From Saccharopolyspora erythraea (GTDB taxonomy: Bacteria > Actinomycetota > Actinomycetes > Mycobacteriales > Pseudonocardiaceae), in contig NZ_CP054839.1 of the NCBI RefSeq assembly GCF_018141105.1, positions 1,302,001 through 1,366,000 on the forward strand: a DNA stretch of 64,000 nt, read 5' to 3'. Shown piece by piece: positions 39,884-48,663 of this stretch. The notes under the pieces were generated by a model that was given only the letters and a program-made list of their open reading frames with translations, did no database searches and was not told the DNA's origin. The translations under genes and the position numbers were made by a program. Position 1 is the first letter of the stretch; every line of letters begins with the position of its first letter.

Positions 39884-40967
39884 GAGCGTGAATGGGGCCG
39901 TTGGTGCTGGTCAGCGGGGCAGTGCTGGCCCCGGATCGCAGCGCGATGATCTCGGCCGCGATGGATACGGCGGTCTCGGCGGGGGTGCTCGCGCGCAGGT
40001 CGAGACCGATGGGGGAGCGCAGCCGGGCGAGCTCCGCCTCGGTCAGTCCCGCCTCCCGCAGCCTGCGCAGCCGGTCCGCGTGGGTGCGGCGCGACCCGAG
40101 GGCGCCGATGTAGCCCGCCGGGCCGCGCAGCGCCTCCTCCAGGACCGGGACGTCGAACTTCGCGTCGTGGGTGAGCACGCAGATCACCGTGCGCCCGTCC
40201 ACGTCGCAGTCGGCCAGGTACTTGTGGGGCCACTGCACCACCACCTCGTCGGCGTCGGGGAACCGGACGGGCGTGGCGAAGATCGCGCGGGCGTCGCAGA
40301 CCGTCACGTGGTAGCCGAGGAACTTGCCCTGCCGGGCGAGCGCGCCGGCGTAGTCGATGGCGCCGAAGACGAGCATCCGCGGCGGCCTGGTCCAGGACTC
40401 GAAGAACACGTCGTGGTCGAGGGTGCCGCCCGACGGCGTGGGCTGGCAGACCTCGCGGCGGCCGGTGACGTCCTGGGCGAGCATCGCCCGCGCCTCGCTC
40501 AGAACCCGCTGGTCGAGGTCGGGGTCGGCGGTCGAGCCCGCGCTGCGGTCGGCCCACACCGCGACCGTCGCGCCGGTGGCCAGCACCCGGGCCAGCGCCA
40601 CCGGCTCGTCGGCCACCGCGGCCCGCAGGGCCGCCAGCAGCGCGCCGTCGCGGCGCGGGTCGACGGGCTGGATGTGCACGTCGATCTGGCCGCCGCAGGT
40701 CAGCCCGACCGCGAACGGGTCGTCCGGGTCGTAGTCGTAGCTTTGCTGGACGGGGTTGCCGGTGGCCAGCGACTCCAGCGCCGCGTGGTGCACCGACCCC
40801 TCGATGCACCCACCGGAAAGACTGCCCAGGACCGCACCGTCGGATCGCACCGCCATGGCCGCGCCGGGGGCCCGGGGCGCGCTGCCCCGCACCCCGACGA
40901 CCGAGGCGACCGCGAAGCGCTCGCCCGCGTCGGCCCACTCGAGCAGCTGCTCTGCGATGTCACGCAT
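39876..40967 (-). CDS. xdhC: XdhC-family molybdenum cofactor maturation factor
   Basis: A 363-residue chaperone that binds, sulfurates and inserts the molybdenum cofactor into xanthine dehydrogenase. The N-terminal XdhC/CoxI domain has VVGVRGSAPRAPGAAMAV and GSLSGGCIEGSVH, where the Cys of GGCIEG is conserved. The C-terminal Rossmann domain (about 205-345) has MLVFGAIDYAGALARQGKFLGYHVTVCDAR and GYIGALGSRRTHADRL (in part). ATG 40967 follows CCAGGAGGC. It lies between the purine permease and the cytidylyltransferase gene, in the same operon direction. Confidence 0.93.
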   Translation of the reverse strand: MRDIAEQLLEWADAGERFAVASVVGVRGSAPRAPGAAMAVRSDGAVLGSLSGGCIEGSVHHAALESLATGNPVQQSYDYDPDDPFAVGLTCGGQIDVHIQPVDPRRDGALLAALRAAVADEPVALARVLATGATVAVWADRSAGSTADPDLDQRVLSEARAMLAQDVTGRREVCQPTPSGGTLDHDVFFESWTRPPRMLVFGAIDYAGALARQGKFLGYHVTVCDARAIFATPVRFPDADEVVVQWPHKYLADCDVDGRTVICVLTHDAKFDVPVLEEALRGPAGYIGALGSRRTHADRLRRLREAGLTEAELARLRSPIGLDLRASTPAETAVSIAAEIIALRSGASTAPLTSTNGPIHAHG

Positions 40968-41038
40968 GGTGCCTCCTGGGTTCGTGCGGGGCCCGGCCCG
41001 GGCGGCTCCGCGAGCGCGCGGCTCGCGGAGCCACCGGG

Positions 41039-42490
41039 TCACTTCACCCCGAACAGGACTTCTATTCCTTCTACGCCGAAGTACACGACGAATACCAGCG
41101 AGAGGACCCCGACCAGCCAGCCGATCTCCCTGGGCTTTCCCTTGGCGAGCTTGATGACGGTGAAGGCGACCAGCCCGGCCCCGATGCCGTTGGTGATCAT
41201 GTAGGTGAACGGGATCAGGGCGATGGTCAGGAACGCCGGGATGACGAAGTCCGGATCGCTCCACGGGATGTGGCGGGCCTGGCCCATCATCATCCCGCCG
41301 ACCACGACCAGCGCGGGCGCGGCGGCCTGCGCGGGCACGACCGCGGCCAGCGGGGTGAACAGCAGCGTCAGGCAGAACAGGACGCCGGTGACGACGCTGG
41401 CCAGGCCGGTGCGGGCACCCTCGGCGACGCCCGTGGCCGACTCCAGGAACACCGTGTTCGGCGACGAGCCGGTGAGCCCGCCCGCCGCCGCCGCGACGCC
41501 GTCGACGGCCAGGATGCGGCCCATGCCCTCGATCTTGCCGTTGCGCGAGAGCCCCGCCTCGCTCCCGACGCTGGTGATGGTGCCCATCGCGTCGAAGAAC
41601 CCGGAGAGCACCAGGGTGAACAGGAAGACCGTGGCCGCGATGCCGCCCGCGGAGACGAACCCGCCGAAGAGGTCGACCTGCCCGAACAGGCTGAAGTCGG
41701 GGCTGGCCACGAAGCTCTCGGGCATCTCGGGGGCGATGGTGCCCCAGGCGTCGGCAGGCAGCCCGAGGGCCGCGTTCAGCACGATCGCCAGGACCGTGCT
41801 GACCCCGATGGCGATCAGGATCGCGCCGGGGATGCGCCGGGCCATCAGCACGATCATCAGCAGCAGGCTGAAGCAGAACACCGCGATCGGCAGCCCGAGC
41901 AGGTGGCCGCCCTCGCCCATCTGCACCGGCACCGTCGTGTCGGCCGCGTCCGGCTTGCGGGTGACGAACCCGGCGCTGACCAGGCCGATGAGGGCGATGT
42001 AGAGGCCGATGCCGACGGTGAGCGCGGTCTTGAGCGGTGCCGGGATGGCGTTGATGATCCTCTCCCGGACCCCGCTGACGGCCAGGACGACGATCAGGAC
42101 GCCTTCGAGGACCACCAGGCCGAACGCCTGGGCCCAGGTCATCGAGGGCGCGATGGTGAACGCGACGACGGCGTTCACGCCGAGGCCCGCGGCCAGCGCC
42201 AGCGGCGCGTTGCCGATCATCCCCATCAGGATCGTCATGACGCCCGCGGTGACCGCGGTGGCGGTGGTGAGCTGCTCGCTGGTGAGCGCCGCGCCGGTCG
42301 CGTCGGTGGACGAGCCGAGGATGAGCGGGTTGAGCATCACGATGTAGGCCATCGCGACGAACGTGGTCAGACCCCCGCGGAGTTCGCGGGACATCGTGGA
42401 ACCGCGCCTGGTGATCTGGAAGAACCGGTCGACCGGTGATCTGGCCGAATCCGGGTCGGCTGGCCTTTCCTGGCTCAGCTGCTGGGTCAT
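41039..42490 (-). CDS. NCS2-family purine permease (AzgA-like hypoxanthine/guanine type)
   Basis: A 483-residue transporter with about 13-14 membrane segments. AzgA-type motifs are seen: RELRGGLTTFVAMAYIVMLNP at the start, AAGLGVNAVVAFT, the proton/substrate-site region GFFDAMGTITSVGSEAGL, and SSPNTVFLESATGVAEGARTGLASV. Such proteins import hypoxanthine, adenine or guanine. ATG 42490 follows GGGAGGAC. It sits among purine catabolic genes (guanine deaminase upstream, XdhC downstream), so it probably supplies their substrate. Confidence 0.95.
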   Translation of the reverse strand: MTQQLSQERPADPDSARSPVDRFFQITRRGSTMSRELRGGLTTFVAMAYIVMLNPLILGSSTDATGAALTSEQLTTATAVTAGVMTILMGMIGNAPLALAAGLGVNAVVAFTIAPSMTWAQAFGLVVLEGVLIVVLAVSGVRERIINAIPAPLKTALTVGIGLYIALIGLVSAGFVTRKPDAADTTVPVQMGEGGHLLGLPIAVFCFSLLLMIVLMARRIPGAILIAIGVSTVLAIVLNAALGLPADAWGTIAPEMPESFVASPDFSLFGQVDLFGGFVSAGGIAATVFLFTLVLSGFFDAMGTITSVGSEAGLSRNGKIEGMGRILAVDGVAAAAGGLTGSSPNTVFLESATGVAEGARTGLASVVTGVLFCLTLLFTPLAAVVPAQAAAPALVVVGGMMMGQARHIPWSDPDFVIPAFLTIALIPFTYMITNGIGAGLVAFTVIKLAKGKPREIGWLVGVLSLVFVVYFGVEGIEVLFGVK

Positions 42491-42785
42491 GAGTCCTCCC
42501 ATGCCGGTGGGCGCCCCCGCGTGAGCTCGGAGCGGATGCGGGCTCCGAGGCCACCCGGACTGCTTTCCGGCGGTTTCCGCGCATGCGGAAGTGAACGCCG
42601 AATGTTGGTGGGGCGTTTGGTGATGTGTGAGAAAGGGGCCGGAAGAGGTTTTGCCTCGGCCTTCGAGCGGATCGTTTTGCTCGGAATCGGAGAAAGGGAG
42701 AATCCGCTCGCGCGGCATCGCGTCGACCCGGTCGTCTCGGCGATGCCCGGTGGTCGGGTTGCTCGGGGTTGAACCGCTTCAGGCG

Positions 42786-43274
42786 TCAGTAGTCGACGCG
42801 GTCTTCCTTCTGCCGCCAGGCGTCGAACGCCTCGTTGCGGTTGGGCATCTCGATGCGGCGGACCGGGGTCGGCCACACCGAGTCGGGGTCGCTGAACAGC
42901 CGGTAGAAGGCGCGGTCGTCGAAGCCGGCCACCGCGGCGTCGTCGCGGTCGGCGGCGTAGACGACGCTTTCCATCCGCGCCCACAGCGCCGAGGCCATGC
43001 ACATCGGGCACGGCTCGCACGAGGTCACCAGCAGGCAGCCGTCGAGCTTGAAGGTGCCCAGCGCCTGGCAGGCGTTGCGGATGGCGACCACCTCGGCGTG
43101 CGCGGTCGGGTCGAGGTTGGTGGTCACCTGGTTGTGGCCGGTGGCGACGATCTCGCCGTCCTTGACCACGACCGCGCCGAACGGTCCGCCACCGTCGGCG
43201 ACGCTGCGGGTGGCCAGCTCGATGGCCTTGGCCATCCAGTCGGTTTCCCGCGCGACGTGTACGTCCACTGTCAT
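42786..43274 (-). CDS. guaD: Guanine deaminase (cytidine-deaminase fold, GuaD type)
   Basis: A 162-residue zinc hydrolase. The zinc and proton-shuttle site is in THAEVVAIRNAC (His-Ala-Glu) and SCEPCPMCMASALWAR (Pro-Cys-x-x-Cys). The C-terminal part carries the Asp and aromatic residues of the GuaD subgroup (DDAAVAGFDDRAFYRLF). ATG 43274 follows CCAGGAG. It would turn guanine into xanthine, the substrate of the dehydrogenase encoded directly upstream. It is separated from the xdh genes by 139 nt and from the permease by about 295 nt, all on the same strand. Confidence 0.92.
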   Translation of the reverse strand: MTVDVHVARETDWMAKAIELATRSVADGGGPFGAVVVKDGEIVATGHNQVTTNLDPTAHAEVVAIRNACQALGTFKLDGCLLVTSCEPCPMCMASALWARMESVVYAADRDDAAVAGFDDRAFYRLFSDPDSVWPTPVRRIEMPNRNEAFDAWRQKEDRVDY

Positions 43275-43413
43275 TTGTTCACTCCTGGAATCGGGGGCGC
43301 GTTCCGCGCTGCGCGCAACGCGCCCGGGGCTGCCGGAAACGACCGCGGGGCATTTCCGGATCGGGGGAGCGGGTGATGCCGCCGGAAAGGTGCGGCACCA
43401 CCCCGCCCACGTG

Positions 43414-45720
43414 TCAGATGATGTGTTCGGGCGCGACCGGGGTGTGCGGCAGCTCCTTGCCGGTCGCCGCGCGGATCGCCGAGACCACCGCGGGCGTCGT
43501 GGAGATGGTCGGCGGCTCACCGGCACCGCGCACGCCGTAGGGCGCGTTCGGGTCCCCGCGTTCGATCACGTCCACCGTCATCGGCGGCATGTCGAGGATG
43601 GTGGGGATCAGGTAGTCGGTGAAGGACGGGTTGCGGATGTTGCCCGCGTCGACCTTGATCTCCTCCATCACCGCCAGCCCGAGGCCCTGCGCGGAACCGC
43701 CCTGGATCTGGCCGATCAGCGCGTCGGGGTTGATCGCCTTGCCGACGTCCTGGACGCAGTCCAGCTGCACGACCTTGACCAGCCCCAGGTCGGTGTCGAC
43801 GTCGACCACGGCGCGGTGCGCGGAGAACGCGTGCTGCACCTGGACCTGCGAGCTCTGGCCGGTCTCGTCCATCGGGAAGGTCTGCCGGTGGTGGTACTCC
43901 CGGGTCTCCTCGATGACGTCGTCGCCGAGCACCTCGGAGATGTCGGCCAGCACCCCTGTCGCCGACGAGACGACCTTGCCGCCGTTGAGCGACAGGTGCT
44001 CCGGGCGCTCCTGGTACCGCTGGGCGACCAGCTCGAACAGCGCGGTGCGCACCGCCTCGCAGGCGACCTTGACCGCGCCGCCGGTGACGTAGGTCTGGCG
44101 GGAGGCCGAGCTGGAGCCGGCCGGACCGACGCTGGTGTCGTTCGGGTGGATGTTGACCAGCTCCACGCCGAGCTCGGTGCGCGCGATCTGCTGCTGCACG
44201 GTGACCAGGCCCTGCCCGACCTCGGCGGCGGCGGTGTGCACCATCGCCATCGGCTCGCCGCCGACGACCTGCAGCCGCACTCGCGCGGTGGAGAAGTCGT
44301 CGGCGCCCTCGGCGTAGCAGATGTTCTTGATCGTCACGCCGTAGCCGATGCCGCGCTTGACGCCCTCGCCGTGGGTGGTGTTGGACGCCCCGCCCGGCAT
44401 GTCGCGGATGTCGACCGGCTCGGTGCGGTTCTCCGGCGGCAGCGGGATGCGGCGCAGGCGCTCCAGCAGCTCGGCCACCGGGGCCGGGTAGTCCAGCACC
44501 TGACCGGTCGGGATGGTCTCGCCCCGGCTGATCGCGTTCTTGATGCGCAGGTCCACCGGATCCATGTCCAGTGCGGCGGCGAGCTTGTCCATCTGGGACT
44601 CGTAGGCGAACGTCGGCTGCACCGCGCCCAGCCCGCGCATCGCCCCGCACGGCGGGTTGTTCGTGTACAGGCCCCAGCCTTCGATGTCCACGTTGGGCAC
44701 CACGTACGGACCGGCGCCCAGCGTGGTGCCGTTGCCGACCACGACCGGCGTCTTCGAGGCGTAGGCGCCGCCGTCGAAGTACTGCCTGGCCTTGACGTAG
44801 ACGAGCTTGCCGTCGCGGGTGGCGCCGTGCTCGTAGTACATCTTGGCCGGGTGGCGGTGCACGTGGCCGTAGAAGGACTCCTCGCGGTTGTAGACCATCT
44901 TGACCGGCTTGCCGGTGTGCAGCGCGAGCATGCACACGTGGACCTGGATGGACAGGTCCTCCCGGCCGCCGAAGGCGCCGCCGACACCGGACATGGTCAT
45001 CCGGACCTTCTCCGGCGGCAGGCCCAGCACCCGCGCGGTCTGGCGCAGGTCCGAATGCAGGTCCTGGGTGGCCAGGTACAGCTCGACGCCGCCGTCCTCG
45101 GCGGGGATCGCGAGCCCCGACTCCGGGCCGAGGAACGCCTGGTCCTGCATGCCGACGGTGTAGACACCGGACACCACGACCTCGGCCTCGGCGTCCGGGT
45201 CGCCCTTGAGGATCTTCTGGTGCCGCACCACGTTGCCGTCGGCGTGCAGCTTCGGCAGCGTGTCGTCGTGGGCCGCGCGCTCGGCGTCGGTCACCGGCTC
45301 GAGCACCTCGTAGTCGACCTCGATGCGCTCCAGCGCCCGCCGCGCGGTCTCGGGGTGGTCGGCGGCGATCAGCGCGACGGCCTCTCCCCGGTAGCGGACC
45401 ACGTCCTCGGCCAGCGCCGGCTGGTCGGCGTGCTTGAGGCCGTAGAGGTTGTCGCCGGGCACGTCCTCGTGGGTGAGCGCGGCGTACACGCCCGGCACCT
45501 TCAGCGCCGGACCCACGTCGACCGACCGGATGCGGGCGTAGGGGTGCGGGCTGCGCAGCGTGGCGCCCCACAGCATGTCCTCGGCCCACAGGTCGGAGGA
45601 GTAGGCGAACTCGCCGCGCACCTTCAGCGCGCCGTCGGGACGCAGCGGGGACTCGCCGATCCCGCCCGCGATGGCGTCGTTGAGGTCCTGAGGGCTGCGA
45701 GCCGGAGCCGGATTGCTCAT
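43414..45720 (-). CDS. Xanthine dehydrogenase, molybdopterin-binding subunit
   Basis: A 768-residue large subunit of the molybdenum hydroxylase family. Domain order: the N-terminal hammerhead (KVRGEFAYSSDLWAEDMLWGATLRSPHPYARI, quoted in part as WGATLRSPHPYARI), then cofactor-binding motifs MSGVGGAFGGRED and AMRGLGAVQPTFAYE, QVLQ-type SSSASRQTYVTGGAV, and the C-terminal active-site Glu in YGVRGAGEPPT. The GAGEPP motif and its neighbours are those of purine-oxidising enzymes. It overlaps the amidohydrolase gene by ATGA (45717-45720). With the 2Fe-2S and FAD subunits encoded upstream it forms the enzyme that oxidises hypoxanthine/xanthine to urate. Confidence 0.95.
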   Translation of the reverse strand: MSNPAPARSPQDLNDAIAGGIGESPLRPDGALKVRGEFAYSSDLWAEDMLWGATLRSPHPYARIRSVDVGPALKVPGVYAALTHEDVPGDNLYGLKHADQPALAEDVVRYRGEAVALIAADHPETARRALERIEVDYEVLEPVTDAERAAHDDTLPKLHADGNVVRHQKILKGDPDAEAEVVVSGVYTVGMQDQAFLGPESGLAIPAEDGGVELYLATQDLHSDLRQTARVLGLPPEKVRMTMSGVGGAFGGREDLSIQVHVCMLALHTGKPVKMVYNREESFYGHVHRHPAKMYYEHGATRDGKLVYVKARQYFDGGAYASKTPVVVGNGTTLGAGPYVVPNVDIEGWGLYTNNPPCGAMRGLGAVQPTFAYESQMDKLAAALDMDPVDLRIKNAISRGETIPTGQVLDYPAPVAELLERLRRIPLPPENRTEPVDIRDMPGGASNTTHGEGVKRGIGYGVTIKNICYAEGADDFSTARVRLQVVGGEPMAMVHTAAAEVGQGLVTVQQQIARTELGVELVNIHPNDTSVGPAGSSSASRQTYVTGGAVKVACEAVRTALFELVAQRYQERPEHLSLNGGKVVSSATGVLADISEVLGDDVIEETREYHHRQTFPMDETGQSSQVQVQHAFSAHRAVVDVDTDLGLVKVVQLDCVQDVGKAINPDALIGQIQGGSAQGLGLAVMEEIKVDAGNIRNPSFTDYLIPTILDMPPMTVDVIERGDPNAPYGVRGAGEPPTISTTPAVVSAIRAATGKELPHTPVAPEHII

Positions 45721-47156
45721 CGGAGGGCCTCCTCGTGGCGGATGCGGGCACTGGCCCGCCGCAGTTCGTGGGTGAGATCGGACTCGAACGTCCTGGTCAG
45801 GTGCCCGTCGTGGACCACGGCGTCGCCGCCGCACAGCAGCCGCTCCAGCTTCGGCAGCGGCCCGAGGACCAGCGCGGCCACCGGGTCCTCGATGCCCGCG
45901 TGCCCCAGTCCGTCGATCCGCCACACCGCGATGTCGGCCAGCCTGCCCGGCGTCAGCGCACCGAGCTCGGTGTCGCGGCCGAGGCACTTCGCGCCGCCGC
46001 GCGTGGCCATCCACAGCGCGTCGCGAACCGAGATCGCGGTCGGGCCGTAGTGGGCGCGGGCGGTCAGCAGCGCCTGGCGCATCTCGTGCCCCAGGCCGCC
46101 CGCCTCGTTCGACGCGACCCCGTCGACCCCCAGACCGACGGGGACCCGAGCGTCGAGCAGCGGGCGGACCGGCGCGACCCCCGCGCCGACGCGGCCGTTG
46201 GAGCTCGGGCAGTGCGCCGAACCGGTGCCGGTCTCGCCGAAGCGGGCGATCGCCTTGTCCGACAGGTGGATGGTGTGGGCCAGCCACACGTCCTCGCCGA
46301 GCCAGCCGAGCTGCTCGGCGTACTCGGCGGGGGAGCAGCCGAACTCGGCCCGGCACTGCTCCTCCTCGTCGACGGTCTCGGCCAGGTGCGTGTGCAGCCG
46401 TACGCCGCGGCGACGTGCCAGCTCGGCGGCCTGGCGCATCAGCTCCGAGCTGACCGAGAACGGCGAGCACGGGCCGACCGCGACGCGCACCCTCGAGCCG
46501 GGCGAGGGGTCGTGGAAGCGGTCGATGGCGGCCTCGGTGCCGGTCAGCGCCTCGTCGAGGTCCTCGACCAGCGAGTCCGGCGGCAGCCCGCCCTGGGACC
46601 GCCCGCGGTCCATCGACCCGCGCACCGCGTGCAGCCGGACGCCGACCCGCTCGCCGGCGGCGACGACGCCGCCGAAGACGTCGCCCCCGCCGCGCGGGAA
46701 GACGTAGTGGTGGTCGGCGGCTGTGGTGCAGCCCGACAGCGCCATCCACGCCAGCCCGGACGACGCCGCGGCGTGGGTGATCTCCTCGTCGATGCCCGCC
46801 CACACCGGGTACAGCGCGGTCAGCCAGCCGAACAGGTCGGAGTCCGCGGCGTAGCCGCGGGTCGCCCACTGGTAGAGGTGGTGGTGGGTGTTGACCAGAC
46901 CCGGCGTCACCACGCAGCCGGTGGCGTCGACGCGGTGCACCGGGACGTCCTGCTCCGGCGCGGAGCCGGGCCCGACGGCCAGGATCCGGTCGTCTTCCAC
47001 GACCACGTGACCCTCGGCGTACTCGGTGCCGTAGCTCGACCCTGCGAGCAGGTCTTCGGTGCCGTAGCTCGACCCTGCGAGCCCAGCGGCGTCGCCTGCC
47101 GCGGTGCCGCCGTCCATCGTGACGACGGCACCACCCTCGATGACCACTCGGCTCAT
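45717..47156 (-). CDS. Amidohydrolase, 8-oxoguanine deaminase / TrzN-AtzB-like
   Basis: A 479-residue metal-dependent deaminase. The metal site motifs are GLVNTHHHLYQWATRG, RLHTHLAETVDEE (His), and the late LGVDGVASNEAG (Asp). CTTAADHHYVFPRG and AHTIHLSDKAI are typical of the 8-oxoguanine deaminase branch. An 11-residue tandem duplication (GSSYGTEDLLA / GSSYGTEYAEG) near residues 28-50 comes from a 33-bp DNA repeat and is absent from most relatives I know. The gene lies between the Mo subunit and FeS subunit genes with 4-nt overlaps on both sides. In this setting it probably deaminates an oxidised or modified purine. Confidence 0.9.
   Translation of the reverse strand: MSRVVIEGGAVVTMDGGTAAGDAAGLAGSSYGTEDLLAGSSYGTEYAEGHVVVEDDRILAVGPGSAPEQDVPVHRVDATGCVVTPGLVNTHHHLYQWATRGYAADSDLFGWLTALYPVWAGIDEEITHAAASSGLAWMALSGCTTAADHHYVFPRGGGDVFGGVVAAGERVGVRLHAVRGSMDRGRSQGGLPPDSLVEDLDEALTGTEAAIDRFHDPSPGSRVRVAVGPCSPFSVSSELMRQAAELARRRGVRLHTHLAETVDEEEQCRAEFGCSPAEYAEQLGWLGEDVWLAHTIHLSDKAIARFGETGTGSAHCPSSNGRVGAGVAPVRPLLDARVPVGLGVDGVASNEAGGLGHEMRQALLTARAHYGPTAISVRDALWMATRGGAKCLGRDTELGALTPGRLADIAVWRIDGLGHAGIEDPVAALVLGPLPKLERLLCGGDAVVHDGHLTRTFESDLTHELRRASARIRHEEALR
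47023..47082. repeat. 33-bp tandem duplication inside the amidohydrolase gene
   Basis: The 27-nt segment TCGGTGCCGTAGCTCGACCC... at 47023-47049 recurs exactly at 47056-47082, a 33-bp period that keeps the reading frame. It adds 11 residues to the N-terminal beta-sandwich region of the enzyme. Because the copies are identical, the duplication is recent or conserved by slippage. Confidence 0.85.
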
Positions 47157-47626
47157 GCCCGCTGGGCCTTCCGCTGCGCGGCGAGCCGCACCGCGTCCAT
47201 GATCTTCTCGTAGCCGGTGCAACGGCAGAGGTTGCCCGCCAGCGACTCGCGGATCTCGGCGTCGGAGGGGTTGGGCTTGCGCTCGATCAGGTCGTGGGTC
47301 TGCACCAGCAGGCCCGGCGTGCAGAACCCGCACTGCACGGCGCCCGCCTCGATGAAGGCCTCCTGCACCGGGTCGAGCTTCTCCCCTTCGTGCAGGCCCT
47401 CGACGGTGCGCACCTCGCACCCCTGGGCCTGGCCCGCGGCGATGAGGCACGAGCACGCGGGCACCCCGTCCATGTAGACGGTGCACGAACCGCACTCGCC
47501 CTGTTCGCAGGCGTTCTTGGAACCGGGCAGGCCGAGCCGCTCGCGCAGCACGTAGAGGAGGCTTTCGCCCTCCCACACGTCGTCGGCTTCCTGCGGCTGG
47601 CCGTTGACGGTGAACTTCAGGCGCAT
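47153..47626 (-). CDS. Xanthine dehydrogenase, 2Fe-2S iron-sulfur subunit
   Basis: A 157-residue small subunit. The plant-type ferredoxin domain carries CEQGECGSCTVYMDGVPACSC. The C-terminal helical domain has CGFCTPGLL and GNLCRCTGYEKI, together eight cysteines for two [2Fe-2S] clusters. The length is typical. Its start overlaps the FAD subunit gene by 10 nt, and its stop overlaps the amidohydrolase ATG. It passes electrons from the molybdenum site to FAD. Confidence 0.97.
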   Translation of the reverse strand: MRLKFTVNGQPQEADDVWEGESLLYVLRERLGLPGSKNACEQGECGSCTVYMDGVPACSCLIAAGQAQGCEVRTVEGLHEGEKLDPVQEAFIEAGAVQCGFCTPGLLVQTHDLIERKPNPSDAEIRESLAGNLCRCTGYEKIMDAVRLAAQRKAQRA

Positions 47627-48510
47627 TCTTGTCTCCCGGAGCAGTGGTCCTTCCAGACCCATTGCAGGGTCCTGCGCGCCATCACCGACAGCGCGTGACG
47701 GCGGTAGTCGGCGGTGCCGCGGACGTCGTCGATGGGCGAGGAGGCGTCGGCGACGAGCTTTCCGAAGCGCTCCAGCACGGAGTCGGCCAGCGGACGCGGC
47801 GACTCCCACAGGCCGTCGAGCTCGCCCGCGATGAACTCCTCGGCCGCCAGAGCTCGGCGCGGCGTCGGGGCCGCCGAGCCGAGCCCGGTACCCACGCGGC
47901 GCTGTTCGGGGTGCAGCGCCACCGCGAAGGTGCACACGGCGATCACCATCGCGTTGCGGGTACCGACCTTGGAGAACTGCTGCGCGCCCGTGGCGGGCGC
48001 GATGTGCACGGCGGCGATCAGCTCGTCCTCGGCCAGCGCGTTGCGCTTGACGCCGGTGAAGAACTCGGTGGCGGGCAGCATCCGCGTGCCGCGCACCGAC
48101 TCCACCTCGATCTCGGCGTCGGAGGCCAGCAGCGGCGGGTGGCCGTCACCGGCGGGCGAGGCGGACCCGAGGTTGCCGCCGAGGGTGCCGCGGTTGCGGA
48201 TCTGCGGCGAGCCCACCGTCCGCGACGCGATGGCCAGGCCCGGCAGCCGCTCGCCGAGCTCGTTGATCAGCCTGGTGTAGGGCAGGCCGGCGCCGATGCG
48301 CAGCCTGCCGTCGTGCTCGCTCCAGCTCGCGAGCTCGTCGATGCCGGTGAGGTCCAGCAGCGTGGTGGGACGCCGGTGATCGAAGTTGATCTCGACCATG
48401 ACGTCGGTCCCGCCCGCGATTGGCGTCGCGTCGGGATGTGTGGCCTTGGCTTCGAGTGCTTCACGCCAGGAGGCCGGGCGGAGGAAATCCACGGTATTGC
48501 TCCCTGTCAC
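47617..48510 (-). CDS. Xanthine dehydrogenase, FAD-binding subunit
   Basis: A 297-residue medium subunit. The FAD-contact motifs are TPIAGGTDVMVEINF and TVGSPQIRNRGTLGGNLGSASPAGD, followed by the C-terminal CO-dehydrogenase-type domain (FSKVGTRNAMVIAVC...). The start is GTG 48510. It is the first gene of the operon with the FeS subunit, amidohydrolase and Mo subunit, and it is divergent from the pucR regulator across about 150 bp. Confidence 0.96.
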   Translation of the reverse strand: MTGSNTVDFLRPASWREALEAKATHPDATPIAGGTDVMVEINFDHRRPTTLLDLTGIDELASWSEHDGRLRIGAGLPYTRLINELGERLPGLAIASRTVGSPQIRNRGTLGGNLGSASPAGDGHPPLLASDAEIEVESVRGTRMLPATEFFTGVKRNALAEDELIAAVHIAPATGAQQFSKVGTRNAMVIAVCTFAVALHPEQRRVGTGLGSAAPTPRRALAAEEFIAGELDGLWESPRPLADSVLERFGKLVADASSPIDDVRGTADYRRHALSVMARRTLQWVWKDHCSGRQECA

Positions 48511-48663
48511 GGCCGTTCAAAGGTGTGAGTCAGTACACATCCGACGTTGGGGTGATTACTAGCGGTGGAAGTGCTGAAAAACACTGCGTGCCGATCGGGG
48601 TGCTTAGTATGTTCCTACAAACGTGCCGCGAGCGTGTTTCGCGCGATTCGATTGGGTGCGCCG
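48511..48663. promoter_or_regulatory. Divergent control region of the xanthine dehydrogenase operon and pucR
   Basis: Both transcription units must start here. The segment 48525-48620 is A/T-richer than its surroundings (GTGATTACTAGC, GCTGAAAAACAC, GCTTAGTATG). No perfect palindrome is seen, so the PucR site cannot be placed precisely. Confidence 0.5.

Noticed and set aside
47153-47935. N-terminal extension of the FeS subunit frame
   Set aside because: The extension overlaps the FAD subunit gene; ATG 47626 gives a standard-length protein.
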